64,000 nt of DNA from Blastococcus sp. Marseille-P5729 (GTDB lineage: Bacteria > Actinomycetota > Actinomycetes > Mycobacteriales > Antricoccaceae), in contig NZ_OMPO01000002.1 of assembly GCF_900292035.1 (NCBI RefSeq), positions 124,001 through 188,000 on the forward strand, in the 5' to 3' direction. Each line of letters opens with the position of its first letter. The stretch's first letter is position 1. A model generated the notes under the pieces. That model was not told the DNA's origin, did not search any database, and saw only the letters and a program-made list of their open reading frames with translations. Both the position numbers and the translations under genes were made by a program. Shown here one piece after another: positions 38,615 to 48,228 of this stretch.

Positions 38615-39247
38615 ATGCCCGCGGCCGAAACACGGAAATCTCTACTGTCCAGGCGGCGGGCCGAGACGCGTGCTCGCTTGGTCCAGGCCGCGGGAGAACT
38701 CTTCGACGAGACCGGCACAACCGGCGCCGGGGTGAACGACGTCTGCTCCCGCGCCGGCTACACCCGCGGCGCCTTCTACTCCAACTTCGAGTCCATGGAT
38801 GAGCTCTACCTCGCCGTCTGCGACGACCGTGCCCGGGCCTTGCTGGACCGCGTCGAAGCGGCCATCGATGAGCGGATCACCGCGCGCCCCGGTCCGCTCG
38901 ACCTGGACCATGCAGTCAGCGAAGTCGTCGCGGTGCTACCCCTGGACCCTTCCTGGTTCGCAGCACGCAGCGTGTTCATCGCCCAAGCCGCCGCCCGGCC
39001 GATGGCTGCAGATATGTTGCGGCGACACCACGAAGATCTCGTGGACCGTCTCGGCCCGCTCGGCACCGCGAGCCTGCGCGCGGCCCAACGAACGGCAACC
39101 GTCACGGAGTCGGCACTGGCAGAGGCAATGCTTGGCGCCTACGACGGCGCCATGCTGCACGCTGTCATCTACCCCGACCGCGCCCATGCTTTTCTCCAAA
39201 GTGCTGTCAAGGCGGTCCTCCTCGGCTCCTCGGCGACCAGTCCCTGA
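38615..39247 (+). CDS. TetR-family transcriptional regulator
   Basis: The 210-residue protein has the TetR helix-turn-helix at residues about 15-60 (AAGELFDETGTTGAGVNDVC and GYTRGAFYSNFESMDEL), followed by a helical ligand domain. GGGAGG precedes the ATG. It is divergent from the membrane protein and most likely represses the cassette until a fatty acid or derivative binds. The ligand is inferred. Confidence 0.93.
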   Translation: MPAAETRKSLLSRRRAETRARLVQAAGELFDETGTTGAGVNDVCSRAGYTRGAFYSNFESMDELYLAVCDDRARALLDRVEAAIDERITARPGPLDLDHAVSEVVAVLPLDPSWFAARSVFIAQAAARPMAADMLRRHHEDLVDRLGPLGTASLRAAQRTATVTESALAEAMLGAYDGAMLHAVIYPDRAHAFLQSAVKAVLLGSSATSP

Positions 39248-39328
39248 GGGCGAGGCCATCGCACTACCGCTGGACATCTCGAACGGGCATTCGGGGGATA
39301 TGCCGGGCCAAGAACCGCGCGTAGCGGC

Positions 39329-39376
39329 CGGCGCCGTCACACTACCTGCAGCCGGTAGGCTCGCCCCGTGACCACG
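39329..39376. repeat. Right copy of the 48-bp direct repeat
   Basis: This is the partner of 34159-34206. It contains the TAGGCT -10 box and GTG start of the ABC ATPase gene that follows. A 5' gene segment has therefore been duplicated on either side of the cassette. Confidence 0.9.
39356..39361 (+). promoter_or_regulatory. Leaderless -10 box TAGGCT of the ABC ATPase gene
   Basis: TAGGCT ends exactly 6 nt before the GTG at 39368. No ribosome site is present. Confidence 0.6.
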
Positions 39377-40327
39377 ACACCCAGTGCGCAACCAGGTGGC
39401 CAGATCGTCGCCTCACACCTCACGAAGGTCTACGGCGGTCAGAGGGCGGTCGACGACCTCAGCTTCACCGTCGAGCCCGGCTCGATCACCGGCTTCCTCG
39501 GCCCGAACGGCGCAGGCAAGTCGACGACCCTTCGCATGCTGCTCGGCTTGAGCACACCCACCTCCGGCACCTCGACGGTCGCTGGACGCGCCTATGCCGA
39601 TCTGCCCGATCCACTGGCCGTCGTCGGATCAGTGCTCGATCCGGCGTTCCATCCCGGTCGTACCGGCCGGGACCATCTGCGCGTGTACTGCGCTGCGGCG
39701 GGGCTGCCGGACAAGCGTGCAGACGAGGTCCTGCACCTGGTCGGGCTCGACAAGGCGGCCCGCCGCAAGGCGGGCGGCTACTCGCTGGGGATGCGTCAGC
39801 GCCCCGGCCCCGCGACCGCGCTGCTCGGCAACCCGCGGATCTTGATGCTCGACGAGCCGGCCAACGGGCTCGACCCCGAGGGCATCCAGTGGCTAAGGCG
39901 GTTCCTGCGGCACCTCGCCGACGAAGGTCGCACCATCCTGATCTCCAGTCACCTGCTGCAGGAGGTCGAGCAGACCGTCGACAGGGTGGTCATCATCGCC
40001 AAGGGCAGGCTGGTCCGCGAGGGCACCGTCGCGGAGCTGTCCGGCTCCCTGGAACAGGCCACGGTCGTGCGCGGGCCCGATCTCTCGCGGCTGGCTGCCG
40101 AGCTCGAACGGGTGGCGCCGGGCTCGGTCAGCACCGCGGCAGACGGTCTGCGGGTGCGCGGGGTGCCCACCCGCCGCGTCGGCGAGCTGGCGTTCGCCAC
40201 TCAGACGCTGCTGCACGAGCTCGCCGATGACAAGAAGGACCTCGAGTACCTCTACTTCCAGCTCACCGCCGGGCAGGGCGAGTACGAGACTTCGGCAGAC
40301 CCGAGCGCGGGAGGGCACCGGCCGTGA
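39368..40327 (+). CDS. ABC-2 transporter ATP-binding protein
   Basis: The 319-residue ATPase has Walker A GPNGAGKSTT, signature YSLGMRQR, Walker B ILMLDEPANGLDPEG and switch His in ISSHLLQEVEQ. The signature is followed by PGPATAL where relatives have LGLATAL, an unusual Leu-to-Pro change within the helix. The C-terminal extension of about 90 residues is typical of drug or lipid exporters. Its stop overlaps the permease start as GTGA. The start is leaderless. Confidence 0.93.
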   Translation: MTTTPSAQPGGQIVASHLTKVYGGQRAVDDLSFTVEPGSITGFLGPNGAGKSTTLRMLLGLSTPTSGTSTVAGRAYADLPDPLAVVGSVLDPAFHPGRTGRDHLRVYCAAAGLPDKRADEVLHLVGLDKAARRKAGGYSLGMRQRPGPATALLGNPRILMLDEPANGLDPEGIQWLRRFLRHLADEGRTILISSHLLQEVEQTVDRVVIIAKGRLVREGTVAELSGSLEQATVVRGPDLSRLAAELERVAPGSVSTAADGLRVRGVPTRRVGELAFATQTLLHELADDKKDLEYLYFQLTAGQGEYETSADPSAGGHRP

Positions 40328-41103
40328 AGCTGATCAAATCGGAGCTGCGCAAGTTCTTCAGCACCAAGACCTGGATCTGGCTGCTCATCGGCTGTGTCCT
40401 CCTCGCGCTCATCCAGGTCGTGCTCACCCTGTCGTTCGCGGGATCCGGGGGCGCCGAGGGTGGGCCGCCGGCGTTTCCGCCCATCGAGTCGCCGGAGATC
40501 CAGAAGATCGTGCTCACCGGCCCGGCCAATGCAACGATCTTCATCGCGATCCTCGGCGTCATCGGCATCACTGCGGAGTACCGGCACAAGACGATCGCAC
40601 CGACCTTCCTCGCCACCCCAAAGCGGTGGAAGGTCGTGGCAGCCAAGCTGCTGACCTATCTGATGCTCGGAGTCGGATATGCGGTCGTCGCTGCGGTCTT
40701 CGTCGTCCTCGTCTCCATGATCTGGATCAATGCCCGCGGCGGCGAGTTCAGCCTCGGCGGCGACAACTGGAAGATCCTGCTGGGCGCCGCGATCGCCGCC
40801 GCACTCTACGGAATCATCGGTGTCGCCGTCGGCTCGCTGGTGCCGAACCAGATCGCCGCCATCAGCGGCCTGCTCGCCTACATGTTCGTCATCGAGCCGA
40901 TCCTCTCGGCCATCCCCGCGACCCAGGGGGTCTACCGGTACCTACCCGGCGGGGCTGCGTCCGCGCTGTATACCTATGCGGACGTCGGCGGGCCCACCGG
41001 AGACCTCCTCAGCCCCATCGCCGGAGGGCTGCTGCTCGCCGGCTACGCGGCCCTACTCGCGGGTATTGCATACCTGGTGTCGACGCGGCGCGAGGTTTCC
41101 TGA
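40324..41103 (+). CDS. ABC-2 type permease
   Basis: The 259-residue protein has six predicted helices (starting at about residues 18, 70, 113, 155, 184 and 232), the usual topology of ABC-2 permeases. It starts with GTG overlapping the ATPase stop, so the pair forms one exporter. The substrate is unknown. Confidence 0.88.
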   Translation: MKLIKSELRKFFSTKTWIWLLIGCVLLALIQVVLTLSFAGSGGAEGGPPAFPPIESPEIQKIVLTGPANATIFIAILGVIGITAEYRHKTIAPTFLATPKRWKVVAAKLLTYLMLGVGYAVVAAVFVVLVSMIWINARGGEFSLGGDNWKILLGAAIAAALYGIIGVAVGSLVPNQIAAISGLLAYMFVIEPILSAIPATQGVYRYLPGGAASALYTYADVGGPTGDLLSPIAGGLLLAGYAALLAGIAYLVSTRREVS

Positions 41104-41222
41104 ATCGTCCGGTGGGGCCTGTCACACAGGACGCGGATGAAGGCGTAGCGTAGGAGGCATCTATTGCGCCTTTCGCGCGGCAGCACACCCCACCGAAACA
41201 CAGAAAAAGGCGATTTCGCACC

Positions 41223-44200
41223 GTGTCGACACAGCAGGAATCAGTCCCCCCGCAAGTCTCTCCCACGTCCGACTTCGGCACGAACGACTGGGTCATCGAG
41301 GACATGTACCAGCGGTACCTCGAGTCACCGGACAAGGTAGACCCGGCCTGGCACGAGTTCTTCGCGGACTACAAGCCCTCCAGCGGATCCGACAAGCCCT
41401 CCAGCGGATCCGACAAGGGCTCCGGTGGATCCGATGCGACGTCGACCGCGTCGTCCAACGGTGCCCCGCCCAAGGCCGCCAAGAAGTCCGACAAGCCGCG
41501 CCCTGCGGCCGGGACCGCCCCGAAGCCGCAGGAGAAGCCGAGCGAGGTCGACGACGCCCGCCCGGCCGGCACGCAAGCGGTCGACGGACAGTCCGAGTCG
41601 GTCAAGAACGTCGGCCAGGCGAAGGCCGCCCAGGCCTCCCGCGGGGACGCCAAGACATCCGGGCCGAAGAAGCCCGCCGCCAAGCCGGCCAGTGGAGACG
41701 CCGAGTACCAGCAGCTGCGGGGTGCGGCCGGCAAGATCGTCTCCAACATGGAGCAGTCGTTGGAGATCCCGACTGCGACCTCGGTACGCGCGGTGCCGGC
41801 CAAGCTGCTCGCAGACAACCGCATCGTCATCAACAACCATCTCAAGCGCGCCCGCGGCGGGAAGGTCTCCTTCACCCACCTGATCGGCTTCGCGCTCGTG
41901 GAGGCCCTGAAGGACTTCCCGGAGATGAACTACTCCTACGCCGAGGTCGACGGCAAGCCGAACCTCGTCAAGCCGGCTCACGTGAACCTCGGGCTCGCGA
42001 TCGATCTGGAGAAGCCGGACGGTTCACGCACCCTTGTCGTGGCCAGCATCAAGGGCTGCGAGCAGATGGACTTCGCGCAGTTCCTGGCCGCCTACGAGGA
42101 CATCGTGCGGCGGGCGCGCAACAACAAGCTCACCCTCGACGACTACGCGGGAACCACGATCTCCCTGACCAACCCGGGCACCGTGGGCACCAACCACTCC
42201 ATAGCCCGGCTGATGAGCGGGCAGGGCGCCATCATCGGCGTCGGCGCGATGGACTACCCCGCCGAGTTCCAGGGCATGAGCGAGGCGACCCTTAACGAGC
42301 TCGCGGTCAGCAAGATCATGACCCTGACCTCGACGTACGATCACCGCATCATCCAGGGTGCCTACTCCGGTGACTACCTGCGCCGCCTGCACGCGCTGCT
42401 GCTGGGCGAGGACGGCTTCTACGACCGGATCTTCCAGGCGCTGAAGATCCCCTACGAGCCGGTCCGCTGGCTGCCGGACATCAGCCGCACCCACGAGGGC
42501 CAGATCGACAAGGGCGCCCGGATCGTCGAGCTCATCGACGCCTACCGCACCAAGGGCCACCTGATGGCTGACACCGACCCGCTGAACTACCAGCAACGTA
42601 GCCATCCTGACCTGGATATCCGCACTCACGGACTCACGCTGTGGGATCTTGACCGCGAGTTCCCGGTCGGCGGGTTCGCCGGTAAGCCGACGATGGCCCT
42701 TCGCGAGATCCTCGGCGTGCTGCGTGATGCCTACTGCCGCACTGTCGGTGTCGAGTACATGCACATCACCGACCCCGAGGAGCGCCGCTGGATCCAGGAG
42801 CGGATCGAGGGCGTCGAGGAGCGGATGCCGGTCGAGTGGCAGAAGCACATCCTGGGCCGGCTCAACGCCGCCGAGGCGTTCGAGACCTTCCTGCAGACCA
42901 AGTTCGTCGGCCAGAAGCGCTTCTCGCTCGAGGGCGGCGAGACCGTCATCGCGCTGCTGGACGCCGTCCTGCAGCGCGCCGCAGAGCACGAGCTCGACGA
43001 GGTCGCGATCGGCATGCCGCACCGCGGGCGGCTGAACGTGCTGGCGAACACCGTTGGCAAGTCGTACGGGCAGATCTTCCGCGAGTTCGAGGGCAACATC
43101 GATCCTGCGACCGCGCACGGCTCGGGTGACGTGAAGTACCACCTGGGGGCAGAGGGCGAGTTCACCCATCCGGTGACCGGTCACTCCACCACGGTGTCGC
43201 TGACCTCGAATCCCTCGCACCTGGAGACCGTCAACCCGGTTCTCGAGGGCATCGTCCGCGCCAAGCAGGACAAGATCAACAAGGGCGAGCAGGGCTTCAC
43301 GGTGCTCCCGGTGCTGCTGCACGGAGACTCGGCCTTCGCCGGCCAGGGCGTCGTGGCCGAGACGCTGAACCTCTCGCAGCTGCGCGGCTATCGCACCGGC
43401 GGTACCGTGCACATCGTCGTGAACAACCAAGTCGGCTTCACCACCTCGCCGGCCGCGGCCCGTTCCTCGCTGTACTGCACCGACGTCGCCCGCATGGTCT
43501 CCGCGCCGATCTTCCACGTCAACGGGGACGACCCCGAGGCCTGCGTGCGCGTTGCGCGGCTCGCGGTCGAGTACCGCCAGGCGTTCAAGAAGGACGTGGT
43601 CATCGACATGGTGTGCTACCGGCGCCGCGGCCACAACGAGGGCGACGATCCGTCGATGACCCAGCCGCTGATGTACGACGTGATCGATGCGAAGCGTTCG
43701 GTGCGCAAGCTCTACACCGAGGCGCTGATCGGCCGTGGCGACATCACGATGGATGAGGCAACCGAGGCACTGCAGGACTTTCAGAGAAAGCTCGAGCAGG
43801 TCTTCGTCGAGACCCGCGAGGCCGAGCCGCCGTCCGGCAAGAAGCCCGAGATGGAGGTCCGCGACGACTCAGAGGTCAAGACCTCGGTCAGCCCCGAGAT
43901 CCTCAAGCGAATCGGCGACGTGCACGTCTCCTATCCCGAGGGCTTCACGGTCCACCCGAAGCTGCAGAAGCTCGTCGAGCGTCGCGCGGCCATGGTCACC
44001 CAGGGCGACATCGACTGGGGCATGGGCGAGATCCTCGCCTTCGGCTCACTGCTGGCCGAGGGCGTGCCAGTGCGGCTCGCGGGTCAGGACTCGCGTCGCG
44101 GCACCTTCGTGCAGCGTCACGCGGTGCTGATCGACCGCAAGGACGGCGAGGAGTACACCCCGCTGCTGTACCTAGGCAAGGGTCAGGCCCGCTTCTGGGT

Positions 44201-45035
44201 CTTCGACTCACTGCTGTCGGAGTACGCCGCGATGGGCTTCGAGTATGGATACTCGGTCGAGAACACCGAAGCCCTGGTGGTCTGGGAGGCGCAGTTCGGC
44301 GACTTCGCCAACGGCGCCCAGTCCATCATCGACGAGTACATCACCTCGGGCGAGGCAAAGTGGGGCCAGCGCTCGGGCGTCGTCCTGATGCTGCCGCACG
44401 GCCACGAGGGCCAGGGCCCGGATCATTCGTCGGCGCGGATCGAGCGCTACCTGGCGATGTGCGCTGAGGACAACATGACCGTGGCGAACTGCACCACGCC
44501 GGCCAACCACTTCCACATCCTGCGCCGCCACGCGCTTGATGACATCCACCGGCCGATGGTGCTGTTCACGCCGAAGTCGCTGCTGCGCGCAAAGGCCGCG
44601 ACCTCCCAGGTCGAGGACTTCACCGAGGGACACTTCAAGCACGTGATCGGCGATCCGGACGCCGACCCGCAGAAGGTGACCCGGGTGCTGCTGGCCTCGG
44701 GCAAGATCAACTACGATCTCCTGGCGGCGCGCAAGAAGGCCGGCAAGGACAACGTAGCGGTCCTGCGCGTCGAGCAGCTCTATCCGATCCCGTCGTCCTA
44801 CATCGCCGAGGAGCTGGCGAAGTACCCGAACATGCAGGAGCTGTGCTGGGTTCAGGAGGAGCCGGCGAACATGGGTGCGTGGTCGTTCATGGCCATGAAC
44901 CTGCCCGCCGACCTGCCCGCCGGGACACCTCCGCTACAGGGAATCTCCCGCCCCGCGTCCGCATCCCCCGCGGTCGGCTTCAAGACGGTCCACGACCAGA
45001 CCCAGACCGAGCTGATCCAGCGCGCCCTCGGCTAG
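41223..45035 (+). CDS. kgd: Multifunctional 2-oxoglutarate dehydrogenase E1/E2-like protein
   Basis: The 1270-residue protein joins a short E1 N-terminus, a Lys/Pro/Ala-rich linker, an E2-like acyltransferase core (about residues 155-395, with catalytic His374 in YDHRIIQGA) and a thiamine-diphosphate E1 domain ([27 protein letters not shown]). This is the actinobacterial Kgd/SucA arrangement, where E2 activity is fused and no separate lipoyl domain is present. It feeds succinyl-CoA to the TCA cycle and can also decarboxylate 2-oxoglutarate. GTG start at 41223. Confidence 0.97.
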   Translation: MSTQQESVPPQVSPTSDFGTNDWVIEDMYQRYLESPDKVDPAWHEFFADYKPSSGSDKPSSGSDKGSGGSDATSTASSNGAPPKAAKKSDKPRPAAGTAPKPQEKPSEVDDARPAGTQAVDGQSESVKNVGQAKAAQASRGDAKTSGPKKPAAKPASGDAEYQQLRGAAGKIVSNMEQSLEIPTATSVRAVPAKLLADNRIVINNHLKRARGGKVSFTHLIGFALVEALKDFPEMNYSYAEVDGKPNLVKPAHVNLGLAIDLEKPDGSRTLVVASIKGCEQMDFAQFLAAYEDIVRRARNNKLTLDDYAGTTISLTNPGTVGTNHSIARLMSGQGAIIGVGAMDYPAEFQGMSEATLNELAVSKIMTLTSTYDHRIIQGAYSGDYLRRLHALLLGEDGFYDRIFQALKIPYEPVRWLPDISRTHEGQIDKGARIVELIDAYRTKGHLMADTDPLNYQQRSHPDLDIRTHGLTLWDLDREFPVGGFAGKPTMALREILGVLRDAYCRTVGVEYMHITDPEERRWIQERIEGVEERMPVEWQKHILGRLNAAEAFETFLQTKFVGQKRFSLEGGETVIALLDAVLQRAAEHELDEVAIGMPHRGRLNVLANTVGKSYGQIFREFEGNIDPATAHGSGDVKYHLGAEGEFTHPVTGHSTTVSLTSNPSHLETVNPVLEGIVRAKQDKINKGEQGFTVLPVLLHGDSAFAGQGVVAETLNLSQLRGYRTGGTVHIVVNNQVGFTTSPAAARSSLYCTDVARMVSAPIFHVNGDDPEACVRVARLAVEYRQAFKKDVVIDMVCYRRRGHNEGDDPSMTQPLMYDVIDAKRSVRKLYTEALIGRGDITMDEATEALQDFQRKLEQVFVETREAEPPSGKKPEMEVRDDSEVKTSVSPEILKRIGDVHVSYPEGFTVHPKLQKLVERRAAMVTQGDIDWGMGEILAFGSLLAEGVPVRLAGQDSRRGTFVQRHAVLIDRKDGEEYTPLLYLGKGQARFWVFDSLLSEYAAMGFEYGYSVENTEALVVWEAQFGDFANGAQSIIDEYITSGEAKWGQRSGVVLMLPHGHEGQGPDHSSARIERYLAMCAEDNMTVANCTTPANHFHILRRHALDDIHRPMVLFTPKSLLRAKAATSQVEDFTEGHFKHVIGDPDADPQKVTRVLLASGKINYDLLAARKKAGKDNVAVLRVEQLYPIPSSYIAEELAKYPNMQELCWVQEEPANMGAWSFMAMNLPADLPAGTPPLQGISRPASASPAVGFKTVHDQTQTELIQRALG
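41372..41434 (+). repeat. 21-bp tandem repeat in the kgd linker
   Basis: Two exact copies (41372-41392 and 41393-41413) and a diverged third (41414-41434) encode [14 protein letters not shown] and KGSGGSD. They lengthen the flexible linker in frame. Confidence 0.9.
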
Positions 45036-45038
45036 ATC

Positions 45039-45215
45039 GTGTACTACACCGATCGCGGGATCGAGGAGCTGGAGTCTCGCCGCGCCGAGGAGGACCTCGG
45101 CGTGGAGTGGCTGTGTGACCGCATGCGCACCTTCATCGACCTGCACCCGCAGTTCGAGAGCGCGGTCGATCAGCTCGCCACCTTCCTCGCCCGCGACGAC
45201 GAGGACGACGAGTAA
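45039..45215 (+). CDS. DUF6104-family small acidic protein (58 aa)
   Basis: The 58-residue frame starts GTG, 3 bp after the kgd stop, and begins MYYTDRGIEELESRRAEED, matching the DUF6104 family seen next to kgd/sucA in actinobacteria. The C-terminus is very acidic (ARDDEDDE). Its function is unknown. Position immediately behind kgd suggests a linked role. Confidence 0.8.
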   Translation: MYYTDRGIEELESRRAEEDLGVEWLCDRMRTFIDLHPQFESAVDQLATFLARDDEDDE

Positions 45216-45233
45216 CCACCGACGCAGCAACGC

Positions 45234-45295
45234 CGAGAGGGGTTGTCGTGAGCAGGAGGGGAAATTTCCCCGCTTGCTGACGACAACCCTTCTCG
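45234..45295. terminator. Long hairpin after kgd/DUF6104
   Basis: A 16-bp outer stem (45234-45249 with 45280-45295, one G-U) and an inner stem around AAATTT lie between two convergent genes. The reverse complement contains the same core as the 32661 palindrome. Confidence 0.8.
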
Positions 45296-45326
45296 CGTCG
45301 GTACGTGTCGGCCTAGCGCGTGTCGG

Positions 45327-46517
45327 CTAGCGGATGACCCACTCCGCCTTGCCGTCGATCCACGCCTTCTTGACCGCCTCGGTGACGGCCGGGACGACGC
45401 GCGGGTCGAACGGGTCGGGGATGATCCGGTCTCGGCTCATCTCGTCCAGGACGACGTCCGCGATCGCCACTGCGGCGGCGATCTTCATGTCCTCGGTGAT
45501 CGCGGTCGCGCCGACCTCCATCGCGCCGCGGAAGATGCCCGGGAAGGCCAGCACGTTGTTGATCTGGTTCGGGAAGTCCGAGCGGCCGGTGGCGACCACG
45601 GTCGCATACTTGGCCGCGACGTCCGGGTGGATCTCCGGCGTCGGGTTCGACAGTGCGAAGATGATCGGATCGTCGTTCATCGACGCGATCGCCTCCTCGC
45701 TGATCGTCGAGCCGGACAGGCCGATGAAGCAGTCCTTGCCGGCGAGAATCTCCTCGGTCGTCCCCCGGATGCCCTCGTGGTTGGTCCAGGACAGCAGCTG
45801 TTGCTTGACCGGGGTGAGGTCGTGCCGCCACGGGTGGATCGCGCCCTTGGAGTCGGTCAGGATGATGTCGCGGACGCCGGTGGAGTAGAGCATCTTCGCG
45901 CATGCGATGCCCGAAGCGCCCGCCCCGGCGATGACGATCCGCATCTCGCCGTCCTTGCGACCGGACAGCATCCGCGCGTTGCGTAGCGCGGCCGTCACGA
46001 CGATCGCCGTGCCGTGCTGGTCGTCATGCATCACGGGGATGTCGAGCTCCTGCTTGAGCCGGTCCTCGATCTCGAAGCAGCGTGGAGCGGAGATGTCCTC
46101 GAGGTTGATGCCGCCGAAGGACGGCGCGATCGCCTTGACGGCGGCGATGATCTCGTCGACGTCCGTGGTGTTCAGCACGATCGGGAACGAATCGAGCCCG
46201 GCGAACTGCTTGAACAGCCCGGACTTGCCCTCCATGACGGGGAGGGACGCCTCGGCGCCAATGTCGCCGAGCCCCAGGACTGCCGTGCCGTCCGACACCA
46301 CCGCCACGATCCCGGGGGCGGCCGTGTACTTGGCCTTCTCCGTGGGGTAGTCGGCGATGCGCGTGCATACCTCGGCGACCCCCGGAGAGTAGACCTTCGA
46401 CAGTACGTCCACGCTGTCGATCGGGGCCTTGAGCTCGACCGAGATCTTCCCGCGGTCGTGCGCATCGAAGATCGGCTGCAGGGCAGGGTCCAACGGCGGC
46501 GGTTCGGGGTACTTCAC
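45327..46517 (-). CDS. Malic enzyme
   Basis: The 396-residue protein decarboxylates malate to pyruvate. Motifs include KVYSPGVAEVCT, FGGINLEDISAP with the metal ligands, VMHDDQHGTAIV, and the nucleotide loop VIAGAGASGIACA. It is the short prokaryotic form without a phosphotransacetylase domain. Cofactor preference (NAD or NADP) is not determined. GTG start with GGAG upstream. With mdh and kgd it sits at the TCA/pyruvate node. Confidence 0.95.
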   Translation of the reverse strand: MKYPEPPPLDPALQPIFDAHDRGKISVELKAPIDSVDVLSKVYSPGVAEVCTRIADYPTEKAKYTAAPGIVAVVSDGTAVLGLGDIGAEASLPVMEGKSGLFKQFAGLDSFPIVLNTTDVDEIIAAVKAIAPSFGGINLEDISAPRCFEIEDRLKQELDIPVMHDDQHGTAIVVTAALRNARMLSGRKDGEMRIVIAGAGASGIACAKMLYSTGVRDIILTDSKGAIHPWRHDLTPVKQQLLSWTNHEGIRGTTEEILAGKDCFIGLSGSTISEEAIASMNDDPIIFALSNPTPEIHPDVAAKYATVVATGRSDFPNQINNVLAFPGIFRGAMEVGATAITEDMKIAAAVAIADVVLDEMSRDRIIPDPFDPRVVPAVTEAVKKAWIDGKAEWVIR

Positions 46518-46673
46518 TTCTCTCCTCTACGGCAGGACAAGTCAGAACTAGACAGTGGTAATCGGGTTGCGCCACGACGTGGGTGAGCCGCGCTGAGCGC
46601 TCCCGGAGGTTGTCCGAGCCAAGTGCGCTGCCCTATATCATCCCACAGCCCGCCGGCCGGTAGTTTTGAGGGC

Positions 46674-47291
46674 ATGGACGTACGCGATCTGAAGTTCCCC
46701 GGAATCCTCGAGTTCGCCCCCAAGGTCTTCCCCGACGATCGAGGCATCTTCCTCGAGTGCTTTCGCGCCGAACCGCTCGAGGAGAAGCTCGGCCACCGCC
46801 TCAACCTGGTCCAGGCCAACCACTCCGTCTCGAAGAAGGGCACCGTCCGCGGCGTCCACTACGCACTGGTTCCGCCCGGGCAGGCCAAGTACGTCTACTG
46901 CCCGCAGGGCTCCTTCCTCGACATCGTGGTCGACATCCGCGAGGGCTCGCCCACCTTCGGTGTCGTGGACGTCGTCAAGCTCGATCAGCAGGACCATCGT
47001 GCGATCTACGTCTCCGAGGGAGTCGGGCACACCGTGGTGGCCCTCGAGGACGACTCGTCACTGATCTACCTGTGCTCGGCCGGCTACAACCCGCAGCTGG
47101 AGAAGGGCCTCAACCCGCTCGATCCCGAGCTGGGGCTGCCGGTCCCGAAAGACATCGATCTGCTGCTGTCCCCGAAGGACACCGCCGCGCCGACGCTCAG
47201 CGAGGCCCGGGAGCAGGGCCTGCTGCCTTCGTACGACGAGTGCGAGAAGTGGTACGAGAAACTGCGCAGCGAGCACGCTGCACGGTCGTGA
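46674..47291 (+). CDS. rfbC: dTDP-4-dehydrorhamnose 3,5-epimerase-family cupin
   Basis: The 205-residue cupin shows the RmlC pattern: DDRGIFLECFR, NHSVSKKGTVRGVHY, and YVSEGVGHTVVALED, including the His of RGVHY used as general base. It would epimerise dTDP-4-keto-6-deoxyglucose for rhamnose. No rmlA, B or D lies nearby, so pathway membership rests on family. The start ATG 46674 has TAGTTT 7 nt upstream and no strong ribosome site. Confidence 0.9.
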   Translation: MDVRDLKFPGILEFAPKVFPDDRGIFLECFRAEPLEEKLGHRLNLVQANHSVSKKGTVRGVHYALVPPGQAKYVYCPQGSFLDIVVDIREGSPTFGVVDVVKLDQQDHRAIYVSEGVGHTVVALEDDSSLIYLCSAGYNPQLEKGLNPLDPELGLPVPKDIDLLLSPKDTAAPTLSEAREQGLLPSYDECEKWYEKLRSEHAARS

Positions 47292-47310
47292 CCTGGCCGA
47301 GGAGGCACGG

Positions 47311-48228
47311 ATGAAGCTGGTCACCTTTCAGGCTGCCGAGGGCGTCGCATCCGGCGTGCTGGACGCCGACTCCATCTATCCCCTGCCCGGCGGCGCGCGC
47401 CTGATCGACGTCATCGGGCGCGGCAATGCCGCCGTCCTGGAGCTGGGTAGCGCTGCGCTCGCTGACTCCTCACCGGTCGCGGCGTCGTCCGTGCGGATCC
47501 TGCCGCCGGTCGACCCGCCCCAGGTCCGCGATTCGATGTGCTTCCACGAGCACATCCGCAACGCCGGCGGTGATCTGCACGAGAGCCACCTCCAGTTCCC
47601 CACCTTCTACTTCTCCAACGCGGCCGGCGTCATCGGCCCGGCGGACGACGTGGCGATCACGCCGGGCTCGGAGCGCTTCGACTACGAGCTCGAGGTCGGT
47701 GTGGTGATCGGCGCCCCGGCCACCAACGTGGCCCCGGGGGACGCTCGGGCACACATCGCCGGCTACACGATCTACATCGACTGGAGCGCCCGCGATCTGC
47801 AGGCGAACGAGATGGCGCTGCGTCTCGGCCCGGCGAAGGGCAAGGACGGCGCGACCACCCTCGGGCCGGTCCTGGTCACTCCGGACGAGCTCGAGCCGTA
47901 TGCCACGGGCAAGGGCTTCGATGCCCGCATGACCGTCTCGATCAACGGTGAGCCGTTCAGCGCCGGCAACTGGTCGACGATCAACTGGAGCTTCGACGAC
48001 GTCATCGCCTACACCTCGCGCGGCACGACTCTGCGCACCGGAGACGTCATCGGCAGCGGCACGGTCGGGCTCGGCTGCCTACTGGAGCACTACCGGATCG
48101 ACCGCGACGGCTTCCGGGGCTGGCTGAGGCCGGGCGATGTCGTCGGCTTCGAGGTCGAGCACATCGGAACCTTCCAGCAACGGCTCGTCGAAGGCATGCC
48201 GCGCCACCCGCTCTCCAGCGGGTACTAG
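47311..48228 (+). CDS. Fumarylacetoacetate hydrolase-family protein
   Basis: The 305-residue protein carries the FAH fold. The metal-binding acidic residues lie in FDYELEVGVVIG and IYIDWSARDLQ, and the GTVGLGCLLEH turn near the C-terminus is typical. Members hydrolyse or decarboxylate acylpyruvates and related diketo acids. The exact substrate is unknown. It lies 19 bp behind rfbC and converges with the aminotransferase by 4 nt. Confidence 0.88.
   Translation: MKLVTFQAAEGVASGVLDADSIYPLPGGARLIDVIGRGNAAVLELGSAALADSSPVAASSVRILPPVDPPQVRDSMCFHEHIRNAGGDLHESHLQFPTFYFSNAAGVIGPADDVAITPGSERFDYELEVGVVIGAPATNVAPGDARAHIAGYTIYIDWSARDLQANEMALRLGPAKGKDGATTLGPVLVTPDELEPYATGKGFDARMTVSINGEPFSAGNWSTINWSFDDVIAYTSRGTTLRTGDVIGSGTVGLGCLLEHYRIDRDGFRGWLRPGDVVGFEVEHIGTFQQRLVEGMPRHPLSSGY

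Noticed and set aside
42024-43634. A 536-codon minus-strand frame
   Set aside because: It is entirely inside kgd on the opposite strand, with the composition of a shadow.
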